DNA from: Mariaggregatimicrobium sp964498785
GTDB taxonomy: Bacteria; Zhuqueibacterota; Zhuqueibacteria; Thermofontimicrobiales; Thiofontviventaceae
Direction: 5' to 3'
DNA: 6,036 nucleotides
NCBI GenBank assembly: GCA_964498785.1
Contig: CAZCJL010000216.1
Location: 1 to 6,036, forward strand
A program made the translations under genes and the position numbers. This document shows, in pieces, positions 5,477 through 6,036 of this stretch. The notes under the pieces are model-generated. The model made no database searches. It had not been told where the DNA came from and saw only the letters and a list, made by a program, of their open reading frames with translations. Numbering within the stretch: the first letter of the stretch is position 1; every line of letters begins with the position of its first letter.

Positions 5477-6036
<560 letters not shown>

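Overview
This is a stretch of bacterial chromosome from an AT-rich genome. It carries ordinary housekeeping genes and ends inside the start of a 16S rRNA gene. All intact protein genes are on the + strand; a leucine tRNA and a probable gene remnant are on the - strand. Promoters are of the ordinary sigma-70 type (TTGACA/TATATT, 16-17 bp spacing). The 16S is clearly bacterial but carries a compensated base-pair change in the normally near-invariant 338 hairpin. Together with the overall protein flavour this suggests a poorly cultivated lineage, possibly in the wider FCB/Calditrichota-KSB1 area. That placement is a guess which a 16S search would settle.

Layout. Positions 1-690 hold no intact gene. 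They contain a short possible gene tail, a cluster of CTTTGTG repeats, and a minus-strand trace that reads like a decayed gene: it becomes continuous protein only if one base is restored at each of two homopolymer runs. The AI-2E-family membrane transporter/permease (703-1785) has a recognisable promoter and strong ribosome binding site. It is followed 40 bp later by a metallo-beta-lactamase/beta-CASP RNase-like protein (1826-3217), probably in the same transcript. A tRNA-Leu(CAG) lies on the - strand (3265-3351), convergent with the RNase gene. Its promoter is back to back with that of smpB, and the two -35 boxes sit in the arms of an 11-bp inverted repeat. smpB (3482-3946) and tyrS (3967-5202) are 20 bp apart and form a translation-related operon.

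After tyrS comes a 274-bp rRNA control region: helically phased T-tracts, two consensus promoters in tandem (P1 with a GC-rich discriminator), a short CACAAAG repeat, a boxA-like antitermination element and a leader hairpin. The 16S gene then begins at about 5477 and runs off the window.

Functionally the window is dominated by RNA and translation genes: tRNA-Leu, SmpB for ribosome rescue, TyrRS, a probable RNA-processing nuclease and 16S rRNA. I see no CRISPR array, phage, toxin-antitoxin or intact insertion sequence, and no convincing new system. The most interesting items are the altered 338 hairpin, the pseudogene trace, the shared promoter block upstream of the transporter and rRNA, and the symmetrical divergent tRNA/smpB promoter.
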